From Arion vulgaris (Eukaryota; Mollusca; Gastropoda; Stylommatophora; Arionidae), in assembly GCA_020796225.1 (NCBI GenBank), contig CM036755.1, positions 17,361,317 to 17,425,316 on the forward strand: a DNA stretch of 64,000 bases, read 5' to 3'. The position numbers and the translations under genes were made by a program. Positions 12,766-23,224 of the stretch are shown in pieces; the first letter of the stretch is position 1, and each line of letters opens with the position of its first letter. The notes under the pieces are model-generated. The model saw only the letters and a program-made list of their open reading frames with translations. It searched no databases and was not told the origin of the DNA.

Positions 12766-13036
12766 GAAAAAAAAAATATAGCGAACATCTAAATACTTTT
12801 CCCGTCCGAACAGAGAAATTTCAACACCAAAAATAGCAATCAGTCGCTAGAATTAGGTCGACTACACCATGAGAAGTGATTTCAACATGATTACTAGACC
12901 TGTCATATTACCACTGACTCCTTAGGGGATGTGGAATAAAGAGTGACCAAAGGCGATTTAGTGGGAAATGCGAAGGTCAAGTTGAGAATCATGAACTAGT
13001 CTGGAGGCGCCACCGTGTTAAGAAAGGCCATGAAGA
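12766..13036. other. Unique spacer
   Basis: No recognised feature. Confidence 0.4.
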
Positions 13037-14775
13037 AAAGTGAAAGGAATTTTTGTAGTTTGACAAGACGTCAGAACATAAGATGGTTTCTGAGCGAGGT
13101 GGAGAGAGAGCATGTTGTAGTTTGACAAGACGTCAGAACATAAGATGGTGTCTGAGCGAGGTGGAGAGAGAGCATGTTGTAGTTTGACAAGACGTCAGAA
13201 CATAAGATGGTTTCTGAGCGAGGTGGAGAGAGAGCATGTTGTAGTTTGACAAGACGTCAGAACACAAGATGGTGTCTGAGCGAGGTGGAGAGAGAGAGCA
13301 TGTTGTAGTTTGACAAGACGTCAGAACATAAGATGGTGTCTGAGCGAGGTGGAGAGAGAGAGCATGTTGTAGTTTGACAAGACGTCAGAACACAAGATGG
13401 TGTCTGAGCGAGGTGGAGAGAGAGAGAGCATGTTGTAGTTTGACAAGACGTCAGAACACAAGATGGTGTCTGAGCGAGGTGGAGAGAGAGAGCATGTTGT
13501 AGTTTGACAAGACGTCAGAACATAAGATGGTTTCTGAGCGAGGTGGAGAGAGCATGTTGTAGTTTGACAAGACGTCAGAACACAAGATGGTGTCTGAGCG
13601 AGGTGGAGAGAGAGCATGTTGTAGTTTGACAAGACGTCAGAACACAAGATGGTGTCTGAGCGAGGTGGAGAGAGAGAGCATGTTGTAGTTTGACAAGACG
13701 TCAGAACACAAGATGGTGTCTGAGCGAGGTGGAGAGAGAGAGCATGTTGTAGTTTGACAAGACGTCAGAACACAAGATGGTGTCTGAGCGAGGTGGAGAG
13801 AGAGAGCATGTTGTAGTTTGACAAGACGTCAGAACACAAGATGGTGTCTGAGCGAGGTGGAGAGAGAGCATGTTGTAGTTTGACAAGACGTCAGAACATA
13901 AGATGGTGTCTGAGCGAGGTGGAGAGAGAGCATGTTGTAGTTTGACAAGACGTCAGAACACAAGATGGTGTCTGAGCGAGGTGGAGAGAGAGCATGTTGT
14001 AGTTTGACAAGACGTCAGAACACAAGATGGTTTCTGAGCGAGGTGGAGAGAGAGAGCATGTTGTAGTTTGACAAGACGTCAGAACATAAGATGGTGTCTG
14101 AGCGAGGTGGAGAGAGAGAGCATGTTGTAGTTTGACAAGACGTCAGAACATAAGATGGTGTCTGAGCGAGGTGGAGAGAGAGAGAGCATGTTGTAGTTTG
14201 ACAAGACGTCAGAACACAAGATGGTGTCTGAGCGAGGTGGAGAGAGAGAGCATGTTGTAGTTTGACAAGACGTCAGAACACAAGATGGTGTCTGAGCGAG
14301 GTGGAGAGAGAGAGAGCATGTTGTAGTTTGACAAGACGTCAGAACATAAGATGGTTTCTGAGCGAGGTGGAGAGAGCATGTTGTAGTTTGACAAGACGTC
14401 AGAACACAAGATGGTGTCTGAGCGAGGTGGAGAGAGAGAGCATGTTGTAGTTTGACAAGACGTCAGAACACAAGATGGTGTCTGAGCGAGGTGGAGAGAG
14501 AGAGCATGTTGTAGTTTGACAAGACGTCAGAACACAAGATGGTGTCTGAGCGAGGTGGAGAGAGAGAGCATGTTGTAGTTTGACAAGACGTCAGAACATA
14601 AGATGGTTTCTGAGCGAGGTGGAGAGAGCATGTTGTAGTTTGACAAGACGTCAGAACACAAGATGGTGTCTGAGCGAGGTGGAGAGAGCATGTTGTAGTT
14701 TGACAAGACGTCAGAACATAAGATGGTGTCTGAGCGAGGTGGAGAGAGAGAGCATGTTGCAGTTTGACAAGACTT
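13037..14775. repeat. 62-66 bp minisatellite with internal (GA)n, ~28 copies
   Basis: The unit is AGCATGTTGTAGTTTGACAA, GACGTCAGAACATAAGATGG, TGTCTGAGCGAGGTGGAGAG, then (AG) of 0-3 extra repeats. Units differ mainly in GA number and in AACATAAG/AACACAAG and GGTGTC/GGTTTC. Small minus-strand frames (CSDVLSNYNMLS repeats) are artefacts. Confidence 0.95.
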
Positions 14776-15060
14776 CACGCGACATGTGAGTCGCTGATTT
14801 CTTCGTCCGTTGATTATCAAGTAAATGTGAAAATAGCGAATGTATACGAGGTCTGGACACAGAATTATGAGTTAGTTTGAAATGTCAACAATCAACTCAA
14901 TTGAAAATCGATTGGAATAATTAAATACATTACAAACATCAGCATCTTCGTCTTGTATCATGCCCCCTACCGGCGTAGACGAACATGACTCTCATTAACT
15001 TCATGTCTCTCGTAATAATCTCCATAATTGCATGCGTCTTCTTCGTCAATCTCCGGTCAT
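14776..15060. other. Unique spacer
   Basis: No clear feature. Part of 14950-15060 may be the 3' untranslated end of the minus-strand LINE that follows. Confidence 0.4.
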
Positions 15061-15300
15061 GCGCTTAGTTCTCCATCTCCAACTTCCGTCTCCATGTGTT
15101 TCTGAGTCTTTCCTTATCTCTATTGCCCAGGGGGTTCCATCGGAGATCCTGGCTCATGATGCTGTCAGTGGGTTTCCTCAGTGGGTGTCCTATCCATGAC
15201 CGCCTTCTGCTTCTTATCTTTTGTTCAACTTGCCGTTGTACCACTCTATCCCACAGTTCTGTTTGTGGTCCTGTCATACCATCGCAGATGAAGTATCATG
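15060..15300 (-). pseudogene. LINE ORF2 C-terminal remnant
   Basis: The minus-strand translation ELWDRVVQRQVEQKIRSRRR then WIGHPLRKPTDSIMSQDLRW and RNTWRRKLEMEN matches the common LINE C-terminus 'W.WIGHTLRKP.DSI..QAL.WNPQGKRKRGRPRNTWRR'. It is 5'-truncated and has no complete ORF. A 78-aa frame on the other strand is a shadow. Confidence 0.75.
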
Positions 15301-15489
15301 GAGCCGATAAACAGGCTGGCAGTAATCTGTAAGAAGACACAAAGCCATTATATCGACTTATTGAGTATACAATACAAATGAAATGCGTCCGGAGGTAAAC
15401 AAAAAATTACGAAATGAAAGCGTTTAGAAATATCCCGAACCAGTAGGACGTAGAGGTTTTTAAGATGGGAAGTTTTCACAGATTACAAC

Positions 15490-15722
15490 AGACGTAACAA
15501 TTGTTAGTGAATTCGCTTCTTAAGCTAATTGTCCAGGTTCAATTCCACAGTGGGCGTGGAATATTTTTCTGACTGTAGCGACTCTCAGGTCGACCCAGAC
15601 TTAATTGAGTAAAAGAAAAAGTAGTGAGAAGTAAAAGCGGCCGACGTGAAGTTGACTACATCACCTATCGTGTGCCGACTGTCAATGAAAAAAAAGGGAC
15701 TAACACCGTATTACCCAATATC
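15490..15722 (+). mobile_element. SINE family B copy, diverged
   Basis: It has GTTAGTGAATTCGCTTCTTA, then a B-box-like GGTTCAATTCC, then GACTCTCAGGTCGACCCAGA and CGTGTGCCGACTGTCAATGA, in the same order as the copies at 648-918 and 26608-26873. It ends at the TCATCATCATCA tail of the minus-strand LINE next to it. Confidence 0.75.
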
Positions 15723-16150
15723 ATCATCATCAGGTGCCATGCCGGCAGGCGTAGGCGATCATGGATCTCCACAAATCTCTATCTTCAGTGTTTGCTATCA
15801 ACTCAGATGTTGACGCTCTACCTTTCCATGAAGTCAGGCTATCCAAATTGTCTTTCTATGTCTTCCCCTGTCTCGTCTACCCTAGATGCTACCGGTTGTC
15901 ACAATGTGTTCTAAGCCTCCCCTCCTCATCACATGCCCGAAAAATGATGACTGCCTCTTTCTTATATTGATAATAAGTTTTCTGTGTCTTGACCTCACTC
16001 AACACCTCAACATTAGTGATTTTAGCAGTCCATGGATTCTCATCATTCTTCTGTAAAACCACATCTCTGTGTCTTGATCTCACTCAACATTGATGATTTT
16101 AGCAGTCCATGGATTCTCATCATTCTTCTGTAAAACCACATCTCTGTGAC
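15722..16150 (-). pseudogene. LINE 3' end (TGATGA-tail family) with internal ~80-bp duplication
   Basis: On the minus strand it encodes PWTAKITNVEVLSEVKTQKT, then KKEAVIIFRACDEEGRLRTH, and ends in a (TGATGA) tail at 15721-15732. The same residues occur in the copy at 21535-21875. A ~80-bp stretch (CAGTCCATGGATTCTCATCA onwards) is duplicated in tandem at about 16020 and 16100, so the frame is disrupted. Confidence 0.75.
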
Positions 16151-16208
16151 CTCCAGAGATTACCCAATATACCTCGAGGTATTGAAATGATTTCTTTTCT
16201 TTCTTTTG

Positions 16209-16513
16209 CAACAGATGTCAAGATTATATGTTCAACTAATAATATATGGTTGCAACAGATGTCAAGATTATATGTTCAACTAATAATATATGGTTGCAAC
16301 AGATGTCAAGATTATATGTTCAACTAATAATATATGGTTGCAACAGATGTCAAGATTATATGTTCAACTAATAATATATGGTTGCAACAGATGTCAAGAT
16401 TATATGTTCAACTAATAATATATGGTTGCAACAGATGTCAAGATTATATGTTCAACTAATAATATATGGTTGCAACAGATGTCAAGATTAAATGTTCAAC
16501 TAATAATATATGG
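16209..16513. repeat. 44-bp minisatellite, 7 copies
   Basis: The unit is CAACAGATGTCAAGATTATA plus TGTTCAACTAATAATATATG plus GTTG. It is nearly perfect, with one A/T change in the last unit. Confidence 0.95.
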
Positions 16514-16729
16514 TCGAATGGAATAGAGCGTGGCTCCCATGCAGGAGACCAGTATTCAATTCATGGTAAGGCCAAGGATCTTTTTCTGTTGTAGGCATAA
16601 ATGAAATATCCTAACCTGAACAGCTTCACGGCAACTGCACTAACCATGCGGGCATTCAATTCCTCAGTCTCTCGTCTCCCCCCGCCACCTCCATACTACA
16701 CAACCCTAGAAAGCAACACTACATGCGGT

Positions 16730-16735
<6 letters not shown>
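16514..16735 (+). other. Possible SINE-like segment
   Basis: TGGAATAGAGCGTGGCTCCC and GTATTCAATTCATGG look like weak A- and B-box remnants of a tRNA-derived SINE. The rest is unique. No second copy was seen in this window, so this is tentative. Confidence 0.3.

Positions 16736-16776
<41 letters not shown>
16733..16776. repeat. (TA)n microsatellite
   Basis: About 22 TA dinucleotides, just upstream of a LINE fragment. Confidence 0.95.
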
Positions 16777-16777
<1 letters not shown>

Positions 16778-16799
16778 ATCAGCATATATTCAAATATTC

Positions 16800-17317
16800 A
16801 AATATATCGAGCCTGTGTAATTAGTTCTTTACTATATGGCTCAGAAACATGGACAGCCTCCCCAAGACACGAGAGGAGACTTAACATCTTTCACCTTCGA
16901 TGTCTCCGCAAGATTATGAACCTCAGGTGGCACGACAAGATAACCAACTCTGAAGTACTGCAATGTGCAAACCTGCCTTCCATCATGGGCATGCTCAGCA
17001 GTAGACGACTAAGATGGTTGGGGCATGTGAGAAGAATGGAAACTTATTGCATACCAAAACAAATGTTGTTCCTTTCGGAGGGGAAGAGGCACCAGGGCAG
17101 ACCACCGCTCAGATATAAAGATGTCTGCAAAGCCTCAATGAAAAACTTTTCTATAGGTCCCAGCACTTGGGAAAGACTAGCTGATGACAGAGTTGTGTGG
17201 AAAACCAAATTACGAAAGGGCGCAGAGTCTTTTGAAAAGCGACTTAGTGATGAGCTGAAAAACAAGAGAGAAAAGCGAAAACTCAGAAGCTGTCACAGTA
17301 AAACACTTGCCAATTGA
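16800..17317 (+). pseudogene. LINE ORF2 C-terminal fragment, frame intact over ~170 codons
   Basis: The translation contains SSLLYGSETWTASPRHERRL, FHLRCLRKIMNLRWHDKITN, RRLRWLGHVRRM and KRHQGRPPLRYKDVCKASMK. This is the highly recognisable C-terminal part of a non-LTR retrotransposon polymerase ORF, downstream of the reverse transcriptase palm motifs, which are missing here. The frame is open to the stop at 17317 and ends in a lysine/arginine-rich tail. It is 5'-truncated next to the TA microsatellite, so it cannot be autonomous. The 60345-61175 element encodes a related tail (SRHARKLNHFH). Confidence 0.85.
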
Positions 17318-17470
17318 CAATATGTAAAGATGAAAAATGCCATATATATATAAAAAAGACAACTGTATGAATTTCTTTGCACCCATCACCAACAAAACTT
17401 AACCTTCTTCGCCCTGTACCTTCTACCACTCCTTTCCAATTGTCCACTAAGATCTTCTCCTCCCACACAG
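17318..17470. other. Spacer with a short AT tract
   Basis: It includes TATATATATAAAAAAG at 17341-17356. The right part may belong to the truncated 5' side of the Penelope-like element. Confidence 0.4.
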
Positions 17471-19645
17471 GTGGTTTGTATTCCTCCAGACCTTCCATTA
17501 TCGGACAACGAGAGATCTGTTTTAAGTAAGGGTCTTAAGTTTGTTCCTCTCCGACCCACCATTGACCACTACTCAACTCTTCAAGATGTGACTCGTTTTC
17601 ACCGTGGCTTGCGCTTGAAATTTCACTTTCAGAACCAGGTTGACTCTGACCTATGTCCTGACACGAGTATGTTTTCCAAGTTTTCTACTCGTAAACATGA
17701 CTGGACACCCAAACCTGGTGCCTCTAACGCTCTTGATCTCTACATCAAGAATACTATACATGATATTGGACTGCTCCACCCAAAACGCCTTTGGCAGTCT
17801 AACATGTCACCGTCGGAGTTTCGTGCTCTATCACACCTCCGTCGACGTGATGACATTGTTATCAAACCCGCCGACAAAGGCGGAGCTATAGTCGTCTGGA
17901 GCAAAGATCTTTACCTTCAGGAAGGTCATACCCAACTGCGTGACACTCAGTTTTATAAAACCAGCCCTACTGATGTCACTCAGTCTAATAATAATAAGGT
18001 TCGTGAAGTCATTAAGAACTTAATTGCCACGAACGACCTTCCATCCAGTGCATCATCACTCTGTGTGATCGATAGCTGTTTGGGTAAACCCGCCTTTTAT
18101 ATGCTCCCAAAATTCATAAACTCCACAATCCCGGTAGGCCTATCGTTTCTGCTTGCTCCTGCCCTACGGAACACATCTCCGAATTCCTTGATAGCATCTT
18201 TAATCCCATAGTCACCACACTCCCGTCATTTTGAAGGATACAAACCACGCTTTGTCTGTCTTTTCTACCATTGAGTTGCTACCCGAGAGAACCTACCGTC
18301 TCTTCCTCCTTGATGTGTGCTCATTGTACACTTCTATACCTCATCCTGACGGCCTTATAGCTCTCCAGTTCTTTCTCAATAGGAGAACTAATCCACTTGT
18401 GTCAACTTCTGCTCTCCTTCGTCTTGCGGAACTAGTTCTCACTCTTAACTCCTTTCAGTTTAATGACCAATTCTTTGAGCAGATCAGTGGGGTTGCCATG
18501 GGTACTAAAATGGGACCTAGTTATGCTTGTCTTTTCATGGGTTATCTTGAACACCTAGTATGGACTACATATGATGGCCCCTTCCGTCTGTCTATCACAG
18601 ATACATTGATGACTGTATTGGCATCACTGATATGCCTGAAGCCGATTTGTCACGCTTCATTAATTTCATTAATGTTTTCAACCCTTCTATTCGTTTTACT
18701 TCTCACATCTCCACTACTTGTGTCAACTTTCTTGACATTACTATCACCTTACGCCTATCCGCTATCTCTACATCAGTATATTACAAGCCTACTGATGCAC
18801 ATAGTTTTCTCCTCATACTTCTTCCCATCCCCGGGCATGTCGTGACTCTTGCCATTCTCGCAGCTCTTACGCCTTCGTCGCCTTTGTAGTGAGGACGATG
18901 ATTTTCTTGAGAGAGCTCGCGAGATGCTTGATTTCTTTCGTAGGCGCCTATACCCGGAGAGGGTGCTTGTCTCGGCTATGCATCGAGTTCAGAAAATCAC
19001 TCGCCAGCAGGCCCTTACCAGTCAGCATAGCACTACTAACTCTGACAGAGTAAAACTTATCTTAACTTACCACCCCCATAGTTCCCTGGTGAAAAATGTT
19101 TTATTCCGTCATCTGTCTCTCCTTAGATCAGATCCTGAGACCCCTTCTGTCTTCTCCAACTATCCTTTGGTGTCTTACAGACGGGACAGAAGTCTTAAGG
19201 ATATGTTGGTACACAGTCGCCTTAAGTCCAATATCCAGACTCATTTTGGCACTGTCCAGTGTGGTCGTCGGCGTTGCAACACGTGTGCTTATGTGATACA
19301 GACGCGTACTGTATCTTTCCTTTAGGCACGTTTCTTATTGACGATGGGTTCACATGCGAGTCCGTAATCTTATCTATGCCATTATCTGTAAGCGGTGTAA
19401 CAAGGCTTATATCGGCGAGACAGGCAAGAGGCTCAGTGACCGATTCGCCCAACACTTACGCGACATACGCCAATGCTCTTGACCCTGTAGCCACCCATTT
19501 CAATGACACTGGCCATTTAGGTGCTCACGATGTCCAGGTCACAGCCATCCGATCATGTTCCTCGGATGATCGCAGTCGATTTGCTCTGGAGAATCGGTTG
19601 ATTTCTTTGTATGGTACCTTGCGACCACGCGGGCTCAACGTATTA
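17471..19645 (+). pseudogene. Penelope-like retroelement polyprotein (RT plus GIY-YIG), frame-broken
   Basis: Translated pieces line up in the order of a Penelope-like element. An N-terminal LSDNERSVLSKGLKFVPL is followed by DDIVIKPADKGGAIVVW and FYMLPK (RT fingers), LLDVCSLYTSIPH (motif A), ISGVAMGTKMGPSYACLFMG (motif B) and YIDD at 18602-18613 (motif C). Next come VNFLDITI, then the RT-to-nuclease linker with CGRRRCNTC near 19260, and a GIY-YIG-type segment (LIYAIICKRCNKAYIGETGK, 19361-19440). The last piece is ALENRLISLYGTLRPRGLN. The pieces occupy different frames: 17471-18211, 18231-18600, 18632-18790, 18849-19325, 19350-19460 and 19470-19645. At least five frameshifts are therefore present, plus a stop in the GIY-YIG part. 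The extreme N-terminus is absent. This family primes at DNA ends and uses its GIY-YIG nuclease; this copy is inactive. Confidence 0.9.
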
Positions 19646-20100
19646 CATTCTTGTGCTTCTTGGTGCTTTCTCTTCCCATGCTTTGTAATCTGTATGGGTA
19701 TATGTTGCATGTATTCATGTTATATTCCATTCTTATGCTTCTTGGTAATTTCTCTTCCCCTGCTTTGTAATCTATGTGGGTATATGTTGCATGTATTCAA
19801 GTTATATATTTACTAGATGTTTCATTGTTTCTTTTCCTTTCTATTTCTAGTTTTTATGTGTGTTTTTGTGTTACATTTATTTCGTTATTCGTTTTTATTC
19901 CAGATTTTCCTTAGATACGTTTGTATTTGGTCGTCCATTTGTGTTTCATTTTAATTTGTCACTCCTGTTTGTTCGTTTGCTTGATAAAGGCCTTGTTGGT
20001 CGAAACGTTGCTGTATTTTGTCATTGTTTTTGTAATTTGTAAAACTACAGTACTTTGTAATTACGTGTTTTGCCAATCAAATAGTTTTACTGCAGTTCCA
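19646..20100 (+). mobile_element. 3' region of the Penelope-like element
   Basis: Two tandem, similar ~75-bp blocks (GCTTCTTGG.. to TTGCATGTATTCA, at 19655-19717 and 19737-19800) are followed by AT-rich sequence. Then comes TTGATAAAGGCCTTGTTGGT running into CGAAACGTTG at 19981-20010. The 'GA.AAAGGCC...GG.CGAAACGTTG' block is a signature often seen near Penelope-like element ends and resembles a degenerate hammerhead-ribozyme core. It ends near a TA microsatellite. Confidence 0.6.
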
Positions 20101-20111
20101 TATATATATAC

Positions 20112-20147
<36 letters not shown>

Positions 20148-20155
20148 CATATATA
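20100..20155. repeat. (TA)n microsatellite
   Basis: Interrupted TA repeats, with a CATACATA stretch at the right side. Confidence 0.9.
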
Positions 20156-20272
20156 TCAGCATATGGCAACGTTAAAACAGTATTTATAAATCTGTTACAA
20201 AGCTATCCAAAATAAGATAACCAATGAAAGCTAACATTGCCAGTTACGTGGACCAATCACAGGTAAAGTCTG

Positions 20273-20620
20273 TTAAAGAGATTGAGCACAAGGAGTTTTC
20301 TTACAAGAACCCCAGAGGAAGCAACGGAAGTAACAAATATGATCAACAAATAAACAGATACAGGTATAAGCTTCGAAAAACAATAGAAACACGGACTCGA
20401 ACCATTACCTAGTCTTACACCAATCGTCTAGCTTGCATAGAGCGTCCTTACGTACACAACCACTCATTTTGTTGTGTACGTAAGGACGCTCGTATTGCTA
20501 GGCTAGGCGATTGGTGTCGTAAGGACTAGGTAAGTGGTTCGAGTCCCGTGTTTGTCTATTTGTTTTTCGGAAGCTCTTAATACCTGTATCTGTTTATTTG
20601 TTGATCATTAAAGAGATTGA
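20273..20620 (-). mobile_element. Palindromic SINE A element with 13-bp target-site duplication
   Basis: A minus-oriented SINE A arm (20286-20460) and a plus-oriented arm (20471-20607) meet head to head around a 10-nt loop (20461-20470). The 20 bp on each side of the loop are perfectly complementary (AGCGTCCTTACGTACACAAC and its complement). The rest of the arms is ~90% complementary by eye. One arm is complete to CTCCTTGTGC, while the other stops at TGATCA. The whole unit is flanked by TTAAAGAGATTGA at 20273-20285 and 20608-20620, which shows that it inserted as one piece. B boxes (GGTTCGAGTCCCG on +) are present in both arms. Confidence 0.85.
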
Positions 20621-21084
20621 CAAACTAATTCTGAATCATTAATTAAACAAAAATAAACCATTTCAATAGTCGTGTTTACGACGTCTGATAGTTTCAACAG
20701 TCGAAGAAGAATTGATCAAGGTGATAGTTTTGTTAGATTGAGATTATCCAGATCATTTGGGAATGTCTGATCTCCGACTAAGCTGGTCAATATTCTTCTT
20801 TTGTCGTCACACTGCTACCGGGTTGTTGCCCAGTGTCGTGGTTTTCTGTTTTGTCTTGCGCTGTTCTGGTGGCTTGTGTGATTGTTATCTTTGCTCTTTC
20901 ACAGGATTCTGCTACGCCATCTAACCATCTTTTCCGTGATCAATATTAGAACTCGTTAATCTGATATTGTTGATTATAGTCGATTTATTGTTTGTCTTTT
21001 CATTCATCGATTCTTTCTGTTGTTGAATTCGATATTTCATTCATATTCAGAAGTAATCATTCAGATTCAGATCATGGCTTTGTA
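20621..21084. other. Unique spacer
   Basis: No repeat or ORF I can support. The left part contains GACGTCTGATAGTTTCAACA. It leads into a triplet repeat. Confidence 0.5.
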
Positions 21085-21533
21085 AATACATTACTACTAC
21101 TTCTATTACTACAATTATTATTACTACTACTGCTACTACTACTACTTCTATTACTATTACTACTACTATTACTACGACTACTACTATTACTACTACTACT
21201 ACTACTACTACTATTACTACTACTATTACTACTGCTATTACTACTACTACTGCAATTACTACTACTACTACTACTACTACTATTACTACTACTACTACTA
21301 CTGGTACTACTACTACTACTACTACTACTATTACCACTGCTACTACTACTGCTACTACTACTACTATTACTGCTACTACTACTGCTACTACTACTACTAC
21401 TACTGCTACTACTATTACTGCTACTACTACTATTACTACTACTACTGCTACTACTACTACTACTATTACTGCTACTTCTATTACTACTACTACTTTTATT
21501 ACTACTACTGTTACTGCTGCTGCTACTACTCAA
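21085..21533. repeat. Long imperfect (TAC)n/(TAT)n/(TGC)n trinucleotide array
   Basis: About 150 triplets, mostly TAC with scattered TAT, TGC and TTC. It yields meaningless poly-Leu (+), poly-Ser and poly-Val (-) frames. It directly adjoins the 3' end of the minus-strand LINE at 21535, whose family normally ends in a short triplet tail. Confidence 0.95.
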
Positions 21534-21876
21534 TAAAGTGCCGTGCCTGCCGGCGTAGGCGATCATGTCTCTCCACAACTCTCTTTGTTTGGTGCATGTA
21601 ATCAGTTATGACGTCGATCTTTTGTCGAACCATGATGTCAGGTCATCCAACATTTTCTCCCTCTGTTTTCCATGATCTCTCTTTCCCTGAATTTTACCTG
21701 TAGTCACCAAATGTTCTAAACCTTCTCTTCGCATTATATGCCCGAAGAACCTTGATTGTCGGATTCTTATTCTTTTTATAAGGTTTCTTTGTGTGCAGGC
21801 CTGATTTAAAACCTTTGCATTTGTTTTCTTTGCTGTCCATGGAATTTTCAGCATTCTTCTGTAAAACCACAGAAGC
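21534..21876 (-). pseudogene. LINE 3' end (TGATGA-tail family), 82-codon frame intact
   Basis: The minus-strand translation runs LKIPWTAKKTNAKVLNQACT, RIRQSRFFGHIMRREGLEHL, VTTGKIQGKRDHGKQREKML, DDLTSWFDKRST. It is the best-preserved example here of the C-terminus also seen at 12166, 15722 and 35370. It is 5'-truncated. The copy is flanked on both sides by trinucleotide repeats. Confidence 0.85.
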
Positions 21877-22036
21877 TACTACTACTATTACTACTACTGT
21901 TACTACTGCTACTACTACTGTTACTACTGCTACTACTACTGTTATTACTATTACTGTTACTACTGCTACTGTTACTACTGCTACTGTTACTACTGCTACT
22001 GTTACTACTACTACTACTGTTACTACTGCTACTGTA
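21877..22036. repeat. (TACTGTTAC)-type triplet array
   Basis: Mixed TAC, TGT and TGC triplets make ACTGTTACTACTGCT-like repeats. This is the 5' flank of the minus LINE copy and is related in composition to 21085-21533. Confidence 0.9.
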
Positions 22037-22515
22037 GCAGGTGTGACATTAGTAATCTGACCTAATGACCCTAATACTGGTCACGGCACCGAGAATGTTG
22101 AGACTGTACCGGCCTGTTGTTATTATACTGGCCTGGACATGAACACAGCCTCCATCCTTGTCTATCTATAACTATTCTGATCGCTGTACAAGATCTTCGT
22201 TATCTAGTTGATAACGGCACCACTGGTATCTATACTAGAATAAGATTCTCTACAGGTGTCTTCAATATTTTTGTTAATTTCTGCTGCTTCTATAGAACAA
22301 GAAAATCTCTCTCTCTCCAAATCAAATCATAAATTCACCAAATACCTGATAAATTTCAATTAAACTTTAATTACTCTCTCAGCTATTCTTACTAGAGAAA
22401 TTCATCATTAAACATAAATTGATACAATAATCATATATAAATCAATGGTTCTCAATAGATCTCAGAGCTTGACAGAAAAATACCCTGTCCTACGAAGACA
22501 AAATCCAAATCAATC
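22037..22515. other. Unique spacer
   Basis: About 480 bp with no recognised feature. A short CTCTCTCTC run lies near 22310. Confidence 0.5.
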
Positions 22516-22897
22516 CAACCTCACAATTCCATGGTCTCCGCTACTCCAACCTCACAATTCCATGGTCTCCGCTACTCCAACCTCACAATTCCATGGTCTC
22601 CGCTACTCCAACCTCACAATTCCATGGTCTCCGCTACTCCAACCTCACAATTCCATGGTCTCCGCTACTCCAACCTCACAATTCCATGGTCTCCGCTACT
22701 CCAACCTCACAATTCCATGGTCTCCGCTACTCCAACCTCACAATTCCATGGTCTCCGCTACTCCAACCTCACAATTCCATGGTCTCCGCTACTCCAACCT
22801 CACAATTCCATGGTCTCCGCTACTCCAACCTCACAATTCCATGGTCTCCGCTACTCCAACCTCACAATTCCATGGTCTCCGCTACTCCGACTATTTA
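22516..22897. repeat. 31-bp minisatellite, ~12 copies, essentially identical
   Basis: The unit is CCTCACAATTCCATGGTCTC plus CGCTACTCCAA. Because 31 is not a multiple of 3, all three + frames cycle through the same 31-aa repeat and all are open. Near-perfect identity suggests recent expansion. Confidence 0.95.
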
Positions 22898-22919
22898 CTC
22901 TAGATCGAGATTTTCATCC

Positions 22920-23043
22920 TCTACAATAACTGACTATGTGAATATCTAGATATGCCTACTACTACAATAACTGACTATGTGAATATCTAGATATGACTAC
23001 TACCACAATAACTGACTATGTGAATATCTAGATATGCCTACCA
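22920..23043. repeat. 41-bp repeat, 3 copies
   Basis: The unit is CTACAATAACTGACTATGTG plus AATATCTAGATATGCCTACT plus A. Confidence 0.9.
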
Positions 23044-23224
23044 GAAAATCCCTACTGGTCTGTCAGATCTGCTTCCATGTCTACTGTATCTCTCTACAAA
23101 TAACACCGGATCTGCTCTGTTTGAGCTACCCTGCCTTCAGTTTCCTTTCAGTCCTCGAATTCCGTCCCACCGTATTTATACCAGGCTGGCGTTATGCAAT
23201 CTAAGATCCTCACAAAAGTTCTAG
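23044..23224. other. Unique spacer
   Basis: Nothing recognised. Confidence 0.4.

Noticed and set aside
20992..21578. Poly-leucine, poly-serine and poly-valine proteins
   Set aside because: A trinucleotide repeat translated in different frames.
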